From contig DATHZN010000068.1 in assembly GCA_035458585.1 (NCBI GenBank), forward strand, positions 22,670 through 86,669: a stretch of DNA of 64,000 nucleotides, written 5' to 3'. Both the position numbers and the translations under genes were made by a program. Shown piece after piece: positions 28,551 to 38,667 of the stretch. Source of the stretch: Marinobacterium_E sp035458585. Its GTDB lineage: Bacteria > Pseudomonadota > Gammaproteobacteria > Pseudomonadales > Balneatricaceae. How positions within the stretch are numbered: position 1 is the stretch's first letter; each line of letters opens with the position of its first letter. The notes under the pieces are model-generated. The model made no database searches, had not been told where the DNA came from, and saw nothing but the letters and a program-made list of their open reading frames with translations.

Positions 28551-29579
28551 ATGTCTTACCAGCCCGCCCAAAATCGCTACGAAAACATGGTGTATCGCTT
28601 CACAGGTCGATCAGGTCTTAAGCTCCCCGCCATCAGTCTGGGCCTATGGCACAATTTCGGTGAGGATAGACCGCACCAGACCAAACGCGAAATTTGCCGC
28701 AAAGCATTCGACCTGGGCATTACCCACTTTGATCTAGCTAATAACTACGGACCGCCTCCCGGCAGTGCCGAAACCGCCTTTGGGGAAATTTTGCGTACCG
28801 ACTTCCGTGGCTACCGAGATGAATTGATTATATCGTCAAAGGCCGGATACGACATGTGGCCAGGCCCCTATGGCGAGTGGGGAAGTCGAAAATATCTGAT
28901 CGCCTCCTGTGACCAGTCCCTCAAACGCATGGGGCTGGACTATGTGGATATCTTCTACTCACACCGTTTTGATCCAAACACCCCACTCGAAGAGACCATG
29001 GGAGCGCTCGACCAGATAGTGCGCGCAGGCAAAGCGCTCTACGTTGGTATATCATCATACAATTCTGAACGAACGCGCCAAGCGGTGTCGATCTTGAAGG
29101 AGCTGGGAACACCCTGCCTGATCCACCAACCGAGCTACAATATGCTCAACCGCTGGGTTGAAGAGGATGGGCTGAAACAGACGCTGGTATCCTTGGGGGT
29201 CGGTGCTATCGCTTTTACCCCTTTGGCTCAAGGGCTTTTGACTAACAAATACCTTAACGGGGTGCCAGAGGGTAGTCGTGCGACTCAAGCTAAGTCTCTG
29301 GATTTAAATACGGTCACCCCCGAAGTTATTGCCAATCTCAATCAGTTAAACCAGTTGGCTCTGGCGAGGGGGCAGACGCTCGCGCAAATGGCCATTGCAT
29401 GGGTGTTACGCGATGAGGCAATTACCACTGCGCTGATCGGAGCATCCTCCGCGCAACAGGTAGAGGATTGTGTTGGCGCAGTAGCAAAACTCAGTTTTAC
29501 GTCAGAAGAACTCAGTGCCATCGACCAATACGCTTACGATGTCGGTATCAACCTCTGGGCGCAATCCTCCACGGCGTAA
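28551..29579 (+). CDS. yghZ: Aldo/keto reductase, YghZ/AKR14 type
   Basis: The 342-residue NADPH-dependent reductase resembles YghZ (L-glyceraldehyde 3-phosphate reductase) of Escherichia coli. It has the shared start YRFTGRSGLKLPAISLGLWHNFG in pattern, the tetrad Asp/Tyr in HFDLANNYGPPPGSAE, the lysine in IISSKAGYDMWPGPYG, and the histidine in DIFYSHRFDPNTP. The cofactor site NPLSQG-like FTPLAQGLLT and IGASSAQQVEDC follow. The GPPPGSAE loop is typical of the group. The in vivo substrate is probably a small aldehyde such as methylglyoxal; glyoxalase I is encoded 14 kb downstream. Confidence 0.88.
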   Translation: MSYQPAQNRYENMVYRFTGRSGLKLPAISLGLWHNFGEDRPHQTKREICRKAFDLGITHFDLANNYGPPPGSAETAFGEILRTDFRGYRDELIISSKAGYDMWPGPYGEWGSRKYLIASCDQSLKRMGLDYVDIFYSHRFDPNTPLEETMGALDQIVRAGKALYVGISSYNSERTRQAVSILKELGTPCLIHQPSYNMLNRWVEEDGLKQTLVSLGVGAIAFTPLAQGLLTNKYLNGVPEGSRATQAKSLDLNTVTPEVIANLNQLNQLALARGQTLAQMAIAWVLRDEAITTALIGASSAQQVEDCVGAVAKLSFTSEELSAIDQYAYDVGINLWAQSSTA

Positions 29580-29623
29580 CAGCTCGCAATTAACCCCTAT
29601 GAATTGAGGGTAGAAATCCGTTG

Positions 29624-29646
29624 GGCCCCGGCTAAAAGCTGGGGCC
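29624..29646 (+). other. GC-rich hairpin before the glycogen cluster
   Basis: GGCCCCGGC, loop TAAAA, GCTGGGGCC forms a nine-pair stem with one G-U pair, 44 bases after the reductase stop. It lacks a clear T run, so it may be a weak terminator or a leader element of the next operon. Confidence 0.5.
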
Positions 29647-29837
29647 TAATGGTTTATAGTTCTTTTAAGTTGATTTGCTTAGGCCTCAAGGAGAGCACCG
29701 CTTAACTCATACTTAAATAGCTTAATCGTTAAAGATTTTCTGATACTTTTCTCGTCAATTTTAAGTTTTGCGTGACTAAATCGATTAAGAATACTACCCT
29801 GAGCCAATTGTGTATTAGGTCAGCCAGAGTGGTGGAA

Positions 29838-31745
29838 ATGGATAGAGTTTTTGAAGCGAATAAGACGCTCGCGCGACTTATGCCGGTATTAAATGCTAAA
29901 CGCTGGGTGCACAAAGAGGCAAAAATCGCTTTTAAGCAGAATCTAGAGGAGCATTTCCAGAGGCTTTTCGACCCTTTAGTGGAGCTCTATGGTCATCATT
30001 ATGATTTATATTTCCACCTCGACAGACTCTTACGCCAACTGGCTGCACATTATGATGCTCAATATGGTCAGCAAAGGGCGAATATGGACCCCTTTTGGTT
30101 TCACTCAGAGAAGAACCTTGGCATCGCAGTTTACGTCGATCTGTTCGCTGGCGATCTAATCAAACTTAGAGATCGGATCCCTTACCTGAAATCCCTTGGC
30201 GTCAATTACCTGCATCTCATGCCACTCTATCTTGCACCCGAGGGCGACAGCGATGGGGGCTATGCGGTCTCTGACTATCGGCAGGTCAACCCCAAACTTG
30301 GTACCAACGAGGATCTTAAATTACTGGCTGAGGCGCTGCATGCCGAGGATATGCGGCTTGTGTTAGATTTTGTCTTCAATCACACCTCTGATGAGCATAG
30401 CTGGGCAGCATCGGCCAAGGCGGGTGATCGTCGCTATCAGGACTACTACTACCTTGTCTCTGATGAGCGCGAGGTGGCAGAGTACAACAGCACGGTGCGT
30501 GAAATTTTTCCGACGGTAAGGCGTGGGTCATTTACTTGGGTCAATGAGGTTGACGCCTGGGTATGGACGACTTTTAACTCATTCCAGTGGGACTTGAACT
30601 ACGCAAATCCGGAGGTATTTGTCGCCATCGCTGATGAGATGCTGCATCTGGCCAGTCTTGGTTGTGACGTACTACGTCTGGACGCGTTGGCCTTTATTTG
30701 GAAACAGAGAGGTACAGTGTGTGAAAGTCTGCCGCAGGCGCATACGCTTATAAAGGCCTTTAACGCCTGTCTACGCATAAGTGCACCGCACGTGCTGTTT
30801 AAGTCTGAGGCGATTGTTCATCCTGATGAGGTAAATAAGTATATTGGATTGGATGAGTGCCAGCTCTCTTACAATCCACTCATGATGGCCCTGATGTGGG
30901 AGAGTCTGGCGACACGAGAGACGAAGCTCTTAACGGCCTCACTCAAACGTAGCTTCCAGATCCCGCAGCATACCCGTTGGGTTAACTATATTCGGTGTCA
31001 TGACGACATCGGTTGGACCTGGGATGATCAACTGGCTGCGCAGTTGGGTATCAATAGCGCTGATCATCGTCTGTTTTTGAATCGCTTTTACACGGGCCAA
31101 TTCGATGGTAGTTTCGCTCGTGGGGTCCCATTCCAGGAGAACCCCGCTAACGGCGACTGCAGGGTCTGTGGTACGCTCGCCTCACTAGCCGGCCTGGAAC
31201 AGGCCGTCGACCTTGACGACAACGACGCATTAGTACTGGCGTTGAGGCGGATCCAATTGCTCAACGCATTAAATCTCAGCATAACAGGCATTCCCTTGCT
31301 CTATCAGGGTGATGATCTGGGTGTCTTTAACGATAATAGCTACCTCGAGGATCCCCATAAACGCAGTGATGCGCGCTGGGTTAATCGCAAAATGCTTAAT
31401 TCTGATGACTTTGCCCGTGGCGACAAAGTATCCACAGTTCAGGGGAGAGTAGCGGCATCCTTGCGACAAATGATTAGAATCAGACAGGCTAATCCTGTTT
31501 TTGGCGCCAGCCAGACTGAGATTTTAGAGACTTACAACCCACATGCCTTTGCCTTTGCTCGGATTGGTGAGCAACGATTGTTGGTGCTGGCCAACTTCAG
31601 TGAGCACAGATTAGAGATTCCGGGTTCGATTCTGCAGATCTTGGCGAGCCGGCAAATAACCGATCTTTTGACTGGGGATGCCTTGGGGACTGACAAGTCA
31701 ATCGAGCTCAGTGCTTATCAGGTAATCTGGGCACTATCGCACTAA
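29838..31745 (+). CDS. ams: Amylosucrase
   Basis: Amylosucrase (GH13) transfers the glucose of sucrose onto an alpha-1,4-glucan, releasing fructose and needing no nucleotide sugar. The match to the Neisseria polysaccharea enzyme is plain: NYLHLMPLYLAPEGDSDGGY, VNPKLGTNEDL, FVFNHTSDEHSWA, TTFNSFQWDLNYANP, the nucleophile aspartate in DVLRLDALAFIWKQ, the acid/base glutamate in LFKSEAIVHPDEV, and the transition-state aspartate in CHDDIGWTW. From the ATG at 29838 the length is 635, near the Neisseria 636. An upstream in-frame GTG at 29772 would add 22 residues but has no ribosome site. It heads the glg cluster, 78 bases before glgB. No sucrose transporter or fructokinase is in the window. Confidence 0.93.
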   Translation: MDRVFEANKTLARLMPVLNAKRWVHKEAKIAFKQNLEEHFQRLFDPLVELYGHHYDLYFHLDRLLRQLAAHYDAQYGQQRANMDPFWFHSEKNLGIAVYVDLFAGDLIKLRDRIPYLKSLGVNYLHLMPLYLAPEGDSDGGYAVSDYRQVNPKLGTNEDLKLLAEALHAEDMRLVLDFVFNHTSDEHSWAASAKAGDRRYQDYYYLVSDEREVAEYNSTVREIFPTVRRGSFTWVNEVDAWVWTTFNSFQWDLNYANPEVFVAIADEMLHLASLGCDVLRLDALAFIWKQRGTVCESLPQAHTLIKAFNACLRISAPHVLFKSEAIVHPDEVNKYIGLDECQLSYNPLMMALMWESLATRETKLLTASLKRSFQIPQHTRWVNYIRCHDDIGWTWDDQLAAQLGINSADHRLFLNRFYTGQFDGSFARGVPFQENPANGDCRVCGTLASLAGLEQAVDLDDNDALVLALRRIQLLNALNLSITGIPLLYQGDDLGVFNDNSYLEDPHKRSDARWVNRKMLNSDDFARGDKVSTVQGRVAASLRQMIRIRQANPVFGASQTEILETYNPHAFAFARIGEQRLLVLANFSEHRLEIPGSILQILASRQITDLLTGDALGTDKSIELSAYQVIWALSH

Positions 31746-31823
31746 CAGGCGCAGTTTTTGCAAGTTTGCTTTCAGCTGTAGAGTAACTCTTACCCTGACG
31801 CCAAGCCAATCTGAGGAGACGCA

Positions 31824-34052
31824 GTGGCTAACAAAAGTACAACCTATCAAGCAACACTGGACAGCGGTTGTATAGCCGCGATCTGCCAGGGTCGACATAC
31901 AGACCCTTTTTCAGTACTGGGCCTGCATCAGCACCCATCCGGCAAGGGTCTGGTGGTTCGCGCTCTACTGCCAAATGCAGAATCGGTGCGCCTAATTAGC
32001 ACTGATAAGGGGCGATCCTTGGGTGAGATGCACCAGATCGACGCATCCGGACTGTTTGAACTGCCGCTAACACGGCGAAAAAACCGCTTCGGGTACCGCT
32101 ATGAGGTGATTTGGAATGGTCAACTCTATGAGGAGACCGATCCCTACTCAATAGGCGAGTTGATAAGCGACGAGCAGAATTACCTATTTGCTGAAGGCTC
32201 AGATGAGAGAGCCTATCGTTGGATGGGTGCGCATCCACGCAACATCGGTGGTGTGGAGGGAACCCATTTCGTTGTCTGGGCCCCTTCGGCAATGCGTGTC
32301 TCGGTGGTGGGTGACTTTAATTTTTGGGATGGGCGACGCCACGTCATGCGCCGTAACCCAAGTTCGGGCATCTGGGATATCTTCCTACCGGGAGTGGGTG
32401 CGGGAGCTTTTTATAAATATGAGATCCTTGATGCGCAAGGCAACCCGCTGCCACTCAAGTCTGATCCCTATGGACGAGGTTTTGAACACCCGCCTCAAAC
32501 TGCGTCGATGGTCGTACCGGAAACAGCGCACGGATGGGGAGATCATCAATGGATGACACAGCGTTCTGAAATACAGCGTTTTGACAAGCCACTCTCGATC
32601 TACGAACTACACATGGGCAGTTGGCGGCGTAAGCCTGAGGAAGGCAATCGCTATCTCAGTTATGTTGAACTTGCGCATGAACTCGTGCCTTATGTTCAGT
32701 CTCTTGGGTTCACCCACATACAGATTATGCCAATTAGCGAGTTCCCGTTTGATGGCTCCTGGGGTTATCAACCCGTGGGGATGTTCGCGCCGACTATTCG
32801 CTTCGGGACTGCAGATGAGTTTCGTTACTTTGTCGATAGCTGTCACCAAGCCGGCATTGGCGTGCTGATCGACTGGGTACCCGGGCATTTTCCGACTGAC
32901 GAGCACGGTCTTGGGCGCTTTGACGGCACCGCGTTGTACGAACACGAGGATCCACGTCAGGGCTACCACCCAGATTGGAACACCCTGATCTACAACTACG
33001 GGCGCAAAGAGGTATTGAGCTATCTTATTAGTAACGCTTTCTACTGGCTGGACGAGTTTCATATCGACGGCTTACGCGTGGATGCGGTCGCCTCTATGTT
33101 ATACCTCGACTATAGCCGGAGTGAGGGCGAGTGGATCCCGAACCAGCATGGGGGGCGTGAGAACCTTGAAGCGATCGCTATGCTGCAGGCAGTCAATCAG
33201 CGTGTTGGGTTTAACTATCCTGGCGTTTTGATGATCGCTGAGGAGTCCACGGCCTTTCCCGGAGTTACTCAACCGGTGGATATCGGCGGACTGGGTTTCC
33301 ATTACAAGTGGAATATGGGCTGGATGAACGACACGCTAAATTACATGGAGCGTGACCCCCTTTATCGCCAATACCATCAGGATCAACTCAGTTTCGGTCT
33401 GGTCTACGCTTTTAGTGAGAACTTTGTACTGCCGCTGAGTCACGATGAGGTCGTCCACGGTAAGGGCTCATTGCTGCAGAAGATGCCCGGCGATGACTGG
33501 CAACAGTTTGCAAACCTGCGAGCCTACTTAAGTTTTATGTGGACGCACCCCGGCAAGAAACTCCTTTTTATGGGGGGTGAGTTTGCCCAACGTTCAGAGT
33601 GGAATCACAACCAGAGCCTCGATTGGCACCTACTGGAGACACCTTTCCATTCCGGTATCTCAAAATTAATCACTGATTTAAATAGTCTGGTGAGGGTGTC
33701 ACCGGCGCTATATGAGCGAGATACGAGCGCAGAGGGGTTTGAGTGGCTGCAACTTGATAACGCTGCTCAATCGGTACTGGTATGGTTGCGCAGAGGCGCC
33801 CACGAAGAGGTGCAGGTAATTACCGCAAATCTGACGCCGCAAACCCATACGAACTATCGTATTGGGTTGCCAGGTGCGGGCGTACTGACAGAGCAGTTCA
33901 ACTCTGACGCCGCAAAATATGGTGGTAGTGACCAATTGAACCTAGGGCAGTTGCGCGCTGAAGCAATTAGCGCCAACGGTCGCGAGAATTCGGTCGCATT
34001 GAGACTGGCACCGCTGGCTGTACAAGTGTTCAGTTTTGAGGCTCTCGCTTAA
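31824..34052 (+). CDS. glgB: 1,4-alpha-glucan branching enzyme
   Basis: GlgB introduces alpha-1,6 branches into glycogen. The 742-residue protein has an N-terminal beta-sandwich module (HTDPFSVLGLHQHPSG), a CBM48 module around residues 125-215 (GTHFVVWAPSAMRVSVVGDFN), and the GH13 barrel. The barrel holds HMGSWRR, the nucleophile in DGLRVDAVASMLYLDYSR, the acid/base in MIAEEST, and LPLSHDEVVHGKGSLL. An all-beta C-terminal domain ends it. The length and the extra N-terminal module match the Escherichia coli type. The start is GTG with GAGGAG six bases upstream. Its stop overlaps the glgX start by one base (TAATG), implying translational coupling. Confidence 0.97.
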   Translation: MANKSTTYQATLDSGCIAAICQGRHTDPFSVLGLHQHPSGKGLVVRALLPNAESVRLISTDKGRSLGEMHQIDASGLFELPLTRRKNRFGYRYEVIWNGQLYEETDPYSIGELISDEQNYLFAEGSDERAYRWMGAHPRNIGGVEGTHFVVWAPSAMRVSVVGDFNFWDGRRHVMRRNPSSGIWDIFLPGVGAGAFYKYEILDAQGNPLPLKSDPYGRGFEHPPQTASMVVPETAHGWGDHQWMTQRSEIQRFDKPLSIYELHMGSWRRKPEEGNRYLSYVELAHELVPYVQSLGFTHIQIMPISEFPFDGSWGYQPVGMFAPTIRFGTADEFRYFVDSCHQAGIGVLIDWVPGHFPTDEHGLGRFDGTALYEHEDPRQGYHPDWNTLIYNYGRKEVLSYLISNAFYWLDEFHIDGLRVDAVASMLYLDYSRSEGEWIPNQHGGRENLEAIAMLQAVNQRVGFNYPGVLMIAEESTAFPGVTQPVDIGGLGFHYKWNMGWMNDTLNYMERDPLYRQYHQDQLSFGLVYAFSENFVLPLSHDEVVHGKGSLLQKMPGDDWQQFANLRAYLSFMWTHPGKKLLFMGGEFAQRSEWNHNQSLDWHLLETPFHSGISKLITDLNSLVRVSPALYERDTSAEGFEWLQLDNAAQSVLVWLRRGAHEEVQVITANLTPQTHTNYRIGLPGAGVLTEQFNSDAAKYGGSDQLNLGQLRAEAISANGRENSVALRLAPLAVQVFSFEALA

Positions 34053-36118
34053 TGCAGATTGAGCGGGGCGCGCTCTATCCTCTGGGGGCGACACCCCTTG
34101 ATGACGGGGTAAATTTTGCTCTGGTGTCGGAACACGCCAGCCGTGTTGAGCTCTGTCTTTACGATTATGAGGGCAAGACAGAGGTCGCCCGGCTGGACCT
34201 TCCTGGCCGTGACGGTGACCTTTGGCACGGTTTTGTTCCAGGGTTAGATAAGCGTTTAACCTACGGTTATCGTGTCTACGGCCCCTACGAACCAGAGCTA
34301 GGGCATAGGTTTAATCCCAACAAGCTGCTACTGGATCCCTATGCTAAGGGGTTAGCGGGACAGTTTAAGTGGACTCAGAAACACTTTGGGTATGACTCGA
34401 ATAGTCCTCTGAAAGATCTCAGTTTCAGTAATCGTGATAACGCCAATCAAATGGTCAAGGCGCGTATTATTGACCCGCCTATGCAGCGGTTGAGTGAGCA
34501 GAGAGACCGGCGATTTTTTACGCACAACAGAATAGTCTATGAGCTCCATGTTAAGGGTTTTACGCAAAAACTTGAGCTAAAAAACGACACTGCGCGCGGT
34601 ACCTTGGCGGCCTTGGCTGAACCTGAGACCCTCAGTTATTTGCGAAGTCTGGGGGTAACCAGTCTAGAGTTGCTGCCAGTACACGGCTTCATCAATGACT
34701 ATTTTTTGCATCAGCGTCGTCTAACTAACTATTGGGGCTATAACAGCCTTGCCTTTTTTGCGCCGCATCAGGCGTACCTTCCCGGTTCCGATCCGCTGGT
34801 ATTTAGAGCGATCATAGATCGTATTCATGATGCTGGATTAGAAGTGATTCTGGATGTGGTTTACAACCACACGGCTGAGAGTGATCAGCTTGGGCCAACA
34901 CTCAGCATGCGCGGCATCGACAACAATCTCTACTACCGTTTAGCAGCGGACAAACGACACTACGTCAACGATACGGGGTGCGGCAATACATTGAATGTTG
35001 ATCACCCAAGAGTCGTGCAGTTGATCATGGACAGCCTGCGCTACTGGGTATCCGTGCAGGGTGTTGACGGTTTCAGATTCGACCTGGCGTCAATCTTGGG
35101 TCGTCGTCAGTATGGATTTGACCCACATCATCCACTGCTTCAGGCGATTGCACAGGATCCATTACTTAACCAGGTCCTGATGATTGCTGAGCCCTGGGAT
35201 ATAGGTCCGGGCGGTTATCAGCTTGGGGCTTTTCCTCAGGGTTGGCTGGAGTGGAATGATCGCTATCGGGATTGTGTCCGGCGCTTCTGGCGTGGAGATG
35301 CGGGTGTAATTCCCGAGTTCGCTCGACGCTTGCACGGCTCGGCAGATATTTTTGAAGGACGTCGGAGACGACCAGCGGAATCGCTAAACTTCATCACGTC
35401 ACACGACGGCTTTACGCTGAGAGATCTGGTGAGCTATCAGCACCGTCATAATCGAGCCAACGGCGAGCATAATCGCGATGGCCATCATGAGAATTTCAGC
35501 AGCAACTCAGGCCATGAGGGAGAGACAAATAAGATAGAGGTCCTCCAGCGCCGCGATGCGCTTCAGCGGGCACTGTTGATGACACTTATGCTGTCTCAAG
35601 GAACTCCTATGGTGTTGGCGGGAGATGAGCGTGGTCGTACACAGCGAGGCAATAACAACGCGTACAGCCAGGATAATGAACTCAACTGGCTTGATTGGGA
35701 TCTGGATCCGCAACAGCACTCGCTGCTCGGTTTCGTCCGTGATCTTATCGCTATTAGGGCGGATCAACCCCTGCTGGGATGCCCCGATTATATTCACGCG
35801 GCAGCCTCACATGAGGAGCGTGCTACGCTCTGGTTTACCCCGGACGGTCAACTGATGAGCGATAGCGATTGGCACCAGCCCGACCTCGCTCAACTCGGCT
35901 ATCTTCTCCGCGGTAAGCCCGGAGAACCGAGTCTTTACATACTGTTTAACCGGGCAGAGCAGGAGCATGTGTTTCGCTTGCCTGCCCTTGATTATGCCCC
36001 ACATTGGCGTTTAGCGATCTGTAGTGCGCCAACTGCAGAACTGCAATCTGATTATGCTGCGGGCACTGATCTAAGTCTGCCCGCGCACTCCGCAATACTG
36101 CTTAGCGCTGACCGCTGA
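34052..36118 (+). CDS. glgX: Glycogen debranching enzyme
   Basis: GlgX hydrolyses alpha-1,6 branches, mainly the short limit-dextrin stubs left by phosphorylase. The 688-residue protein has an N-terminal CBM48-like module (GATPLDDGVNFALVSEHASRV), then a GH13 barrel with VYELHVKGFT, VVYNHTAE, the nucleophile in VDGFRFDLASILGR, the acid/base in MIAEPWDIGPGGYQ, and ITSHDGFTLRDLVSY. The AGDERGRTQRGNNNAY segment is typical of isoamylase-type GlgX. It is coupled to glgB by a one-base overlap and followed 17 bases later by glgP, so breakdown and synthesis genes share the transcript. Confidence 0.96.
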   Translation: MQIERGALYPLGATPLDDGVNFALVSEHASRVELCLYDYEGKTEVARLDLPGRDGDLWHGFVPGLDKRLTYGYRVYGPYEPELGHRFNPNKLLLDPYAKGLAGQFKWTQKHFGYDSNSPLKDLSFSNRDNANQMVKARIIDPPMQRLSEQRDRRFFTHNRIVYELHVKGFTQKLELKNDTARGTLAALAEPETLSYLRSLGVTSLELLPVHGFINDYFLHQRRLTNYWGYNSLAFFAPHQAYLPGSDPLVFRAIIDRIHDAGLEVILDVVYNHTAESDQLGPTLSMRGIDNNLYYRLAADKRHYVNDTGCGNTLNVDHPRVVQLIMDSLRYWVSVQGVDGFRFDLASILGRRQYGFDPHHPLLQAIAQDPLLNQVLMIAEPWDIGPGGYQLGAFPQGWLEWNDRYRDCVRRFWRGDAGVIPEFARRLHGSADIFEGRRRRPAESLNFITSHDGFTLRDLVSYQHRHNRANGEHNRDGHHENFSSNSGHEGETNKIEVLQRRDALQRALLMTLMLSQGTPMVLAGDERGRTQRGNNNAYSQDNELNWLDWDLDPQQHSLLGFVRDLIAIRADQPLLGCPDYIHAAASHEERATLWFTPDGQLMSDSDWHQPDLAQLGYLLRGKPGEPSLYILFNRAEQEHVFRLPALDYAPHWRLAICSAPTAELQSDYAAGTDLSLPAHSAILLSADR

Positions 36119-36135
36119 GCCCCTAAGGTGTAACT

Positions 36136-38619
36136 ATGTCGAATACCAAAATATCTAAAGCGAAATCTTCAAAACACGAAGAGGCTGTTGTTTCTAAAGC
36201 GCTCAATCTTGAATCCATGAAAGACGACCTCAAGCGCCACTTTGAGGTCACGCTCGGTCGAGATGAGCTGACTGAATCTCACTATTATCTCTACAATGCT
36301 CTGGCGCTGACGTTGCGTGACCGACAGATTCAACGCTGGCGTGAGACGCGCGAACGCTACCGAGACGAAGATCCAAAGCGTGTAGCCTACCTCTCTCTAG
36401 AATTTCTGATGGGACGAGCGCTCAATAACGCTATCCTCAATCTCGATCTGGATCAGGAGACGCGAGAGTCGCTCAAAGAGTATGCAGTTGATCTGGAGAC
36501 CTTAGCCGAAGAGGAGATGGATGCCGGTTTAGGTAATGGCGGCCTGGGACGCCTAGCGGCCTGTTTCCTGGATAGCTGTGCAACACTTGAGCTTCCGGTC
36601 ACGGGGTACGGCCTGCGTTACGAATACGGCATGTTCCACCAGCGTCTAAGTAACGGCTATCAGATTGAGAGCCCTGATAAGTGGTTGCGTTGGGGTAATC
36701 CCTGGGAGATTGAGAGCCCGGAGAACTCATGCTGTGTTAAATTTTACGGCCGTACCGAGTACGTTACAGGCAAAGATGGCAAAATGCAGGCGCGCTGGAT
36801 CGATACCGCCGATGTGTTGGCAGTACCCTATGATATGCCTGTGCCCGGATACCGTAATGATACGGTCAATACCCTTCGACTATGGAAGTCCGAAGCGACT
36901 GACGAGTTTAACTTGCATGAATTCAACTGCGGCAGTTATACCGATGCAGTTGCAGCTAAAAATCTGGCTGAGCAGATCACTATGGTCCTCTATCCGAACG
37001 ACAGCTCGGAGAATGGCAAGATTTTGCGTTTGCGCCAGCAGTACTTTCTGTCATCTGCCAGTCTGCAGGATGTATTGCGCCGTTGGGTGAAGCGCCGAGG
37101 CGACGATTTTAGCCAGTTTGCCGAGAAAAACTGCTTTCAGTTGAATGACACCCACCCCACCATTGCAGTAGCAGAGTTGATGCGTCTGCTGATGGATGAG
37201 CAGGGTCTTAGCTGGGATGCGGCATGGTCTATCACCAATAAAACGATGGCTTACACCAACCACACGCTATTACCGGAAGCCTTAGAAACCTGGCCTGTGC
37301 GCATGTTCTCGGAGATGTTGCCACGCCTGCTCGACATCATCTACGAAATTAACGCTCGCTTCCTTGCTGACATTGCGCGTCGTTATCCGGGGGATGTGGA
37401 TCGCCTGCGTCGCATGTCGATAATTGATGAGGAGGGCGAGCCTAGGGTTAGAATGGCTTACCTTGCAATCATTGGCAGCTTCTCGGTCAATGGCGTGGCA
37501 GCTCTGCACACCAAGTTGTTAAAGGCAGGTCTGTTCAAAGATTTCTATGAGGTCTGGCCTGAGAAATTCAATAACAAGACCAACGGTGTAACTCCGCGTC
37601 GGTGGCTCAGTGGGGCAAACCCAGCATTACATGATTTGATCAGCTCTAAAATCGGTGAAGAGTGGGTCCGTGACCTGGATCAGTTGAAAGGGCTGACACG
37701 TTTTGCGACGCAGAAGACTTTTCAGAAAAAATGGGCAGAAGTAAAGCAGAGGAATAAGGCTGAGCTAGTTGAACTGGTAAATCGCACGACAGGCGTCAAC
37801 TTCGATACCCGCATGCTATTTGATGTTCAGGTTAAGCGTATCCACGAATATAAGCGCCAGTTGTTGAATGTGCTGCATGTCATTCATCTCTATGACCGTA
37901 TTACTCGCGGAGATGTGGAAGGGATGGTACCTCGTGCTGTACTTATTGGAGGCAAAGCAGCACCTGGCTATGATATGGCCAAGACGCTGATCAAACTGGT
38001 AAACAACGTGGCAGCAGTAGTCAACATGGACCCGCGATGCGAGGGGCTACTCAAAGTCGCTTTTATACCCGACTATAAAGTTAGCTTTATGGAGGTGATC
38101 GCGCCCGCAGCAGACCTCTCCGAGCAGATCTCAACGGCAGGGAAGGAGGCATCCGGCACCGGCAACATGAAATTCATGATGAACGGAGCACTGACTATTG
38201 GTACATTGGATGGTGCTAACATCGAGATTCGTGAAGCGGTAGGCGAGGAGAATTTTTTCCTCTTCGGCTTGGACGCACAGCAGGTTCAGGAGACTCGTCT
38301 AAACTATGATCCAAGCGCGATAATTGCTGCAGACGAGGATTTTGCACGAGTGATGACCCTGATAGAGTGTGGTCACTTCAACCAGTTTGAGCCTGGAATC
38401 TTTGAGCCCGTCATTGCGTCGATTCGCAGCCCATATGATGCTTGGTTAACGGCAGCTGACTTCCGCAGCTTTATTGATGCGCAGCAAGCCGTAGCGGCCG
38501 CTTATCAGCAGCCTACACGCTGGTGGGAGATGAGCATACTCAATACTGCATGTAGTGGTCGATTCTCAAGCGACCGCACAATAAGTGATTACAACAACGA
38601 GATTTGGCACGTGAAATAA
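36136..38619 (+). CDS. glgP: Glycogen phosphorylase
   Basis: GlgP releases glucose-1-phosphate from glycogen chain ends using PLP and phosphate. The 827-residue GT35 protein has the N-terminal VAYLSLEFLMGR and AGLGNGGLGRLAACFLDS motifs. NDTHPTIAVAELMR, KTNGVTPRRWL and VQVKRIHEYKRQLLN follow, and the PLP lysine lies in EASGTGNMKFMMNG followed by TIGTLDGANIEIRE. The length is that of GlgP/MalP. Its place between glgX and glgC favours glycogen over maltodextrin as substrate. It starts 17 bases after glgX with an AAGGTG site. Confidence 0.96.
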   Translation: MSNTKISKAKSSKHEEAVVSKALNLESMKDDLKRHFEVTLGRDELTESHYYLYNALALTLRDRQIQRWRETRERYRDEDPKRVAYLSLEFLMGRALNNAILNLDLDQETRESLKEYAVDLETLAEEEMDAGLGNGGLGRLAACFLDSCATLELPVTGYGLRYEYGMFHQRLSNGYQIESPDKWLRWGNPWEIESPENSCCVKFYGRTEYVTGKDGKMQARWIDTADVLAVPYDMPVPGYRNDTVNTLRLWKSEATDEFNLHEFNCGSYTDAVAAKNLAEQITMVLYPNDSSENGKILRLRQQYFLSSASLQDVLRRWVKRRGDDFSQFAEKNCFQLNDTHPTIAVAELMRLLMDEQGLSWDAAWSITNKTMAYTNHTLLPEALETWPVRMFSEMLPRLLDIIYEINARFLADIARRYPGDVDRLRRMSIIDEEGEPRVRMAYLAIIGSFSVNGVAALHTKLLKAGLFKDFYEVWPEKFNNKTNGVTPRRWLSGANPALHDLISSKIGEEWVRDLDQLKGLTRFATQKTFQKKWAEVKQRNKAELVELVNRTTGVNFDTRMLFDVQVKRIHEYKRQLLNVLHVIHLYDRITRGDVEGMVPRAVLIGGKAAPGYDMAKTLIKLVNNVAAVVNMDPRCEGLLKVAFIPDYKVSFMEVIAPAADLSEQISTAGKEASGTGNMKFMMNGALTIGTLDGANIEIREAVGEENFFLFGLDAQQVQETRLNYDPSAIIAADEDFARVMTLIECGHFNQFEPGIFEPVIASIRSPYDAWLTAADFRSFIDAQQAVAAAYQQPTRWWEMSILNTACSGRFSSDRTISDYNNEIWHVK

Positions 38620-38667
38620 TCCTCTTTCATGTACCAAGGATTACAACAAGCATTAGAAGGATCCGAT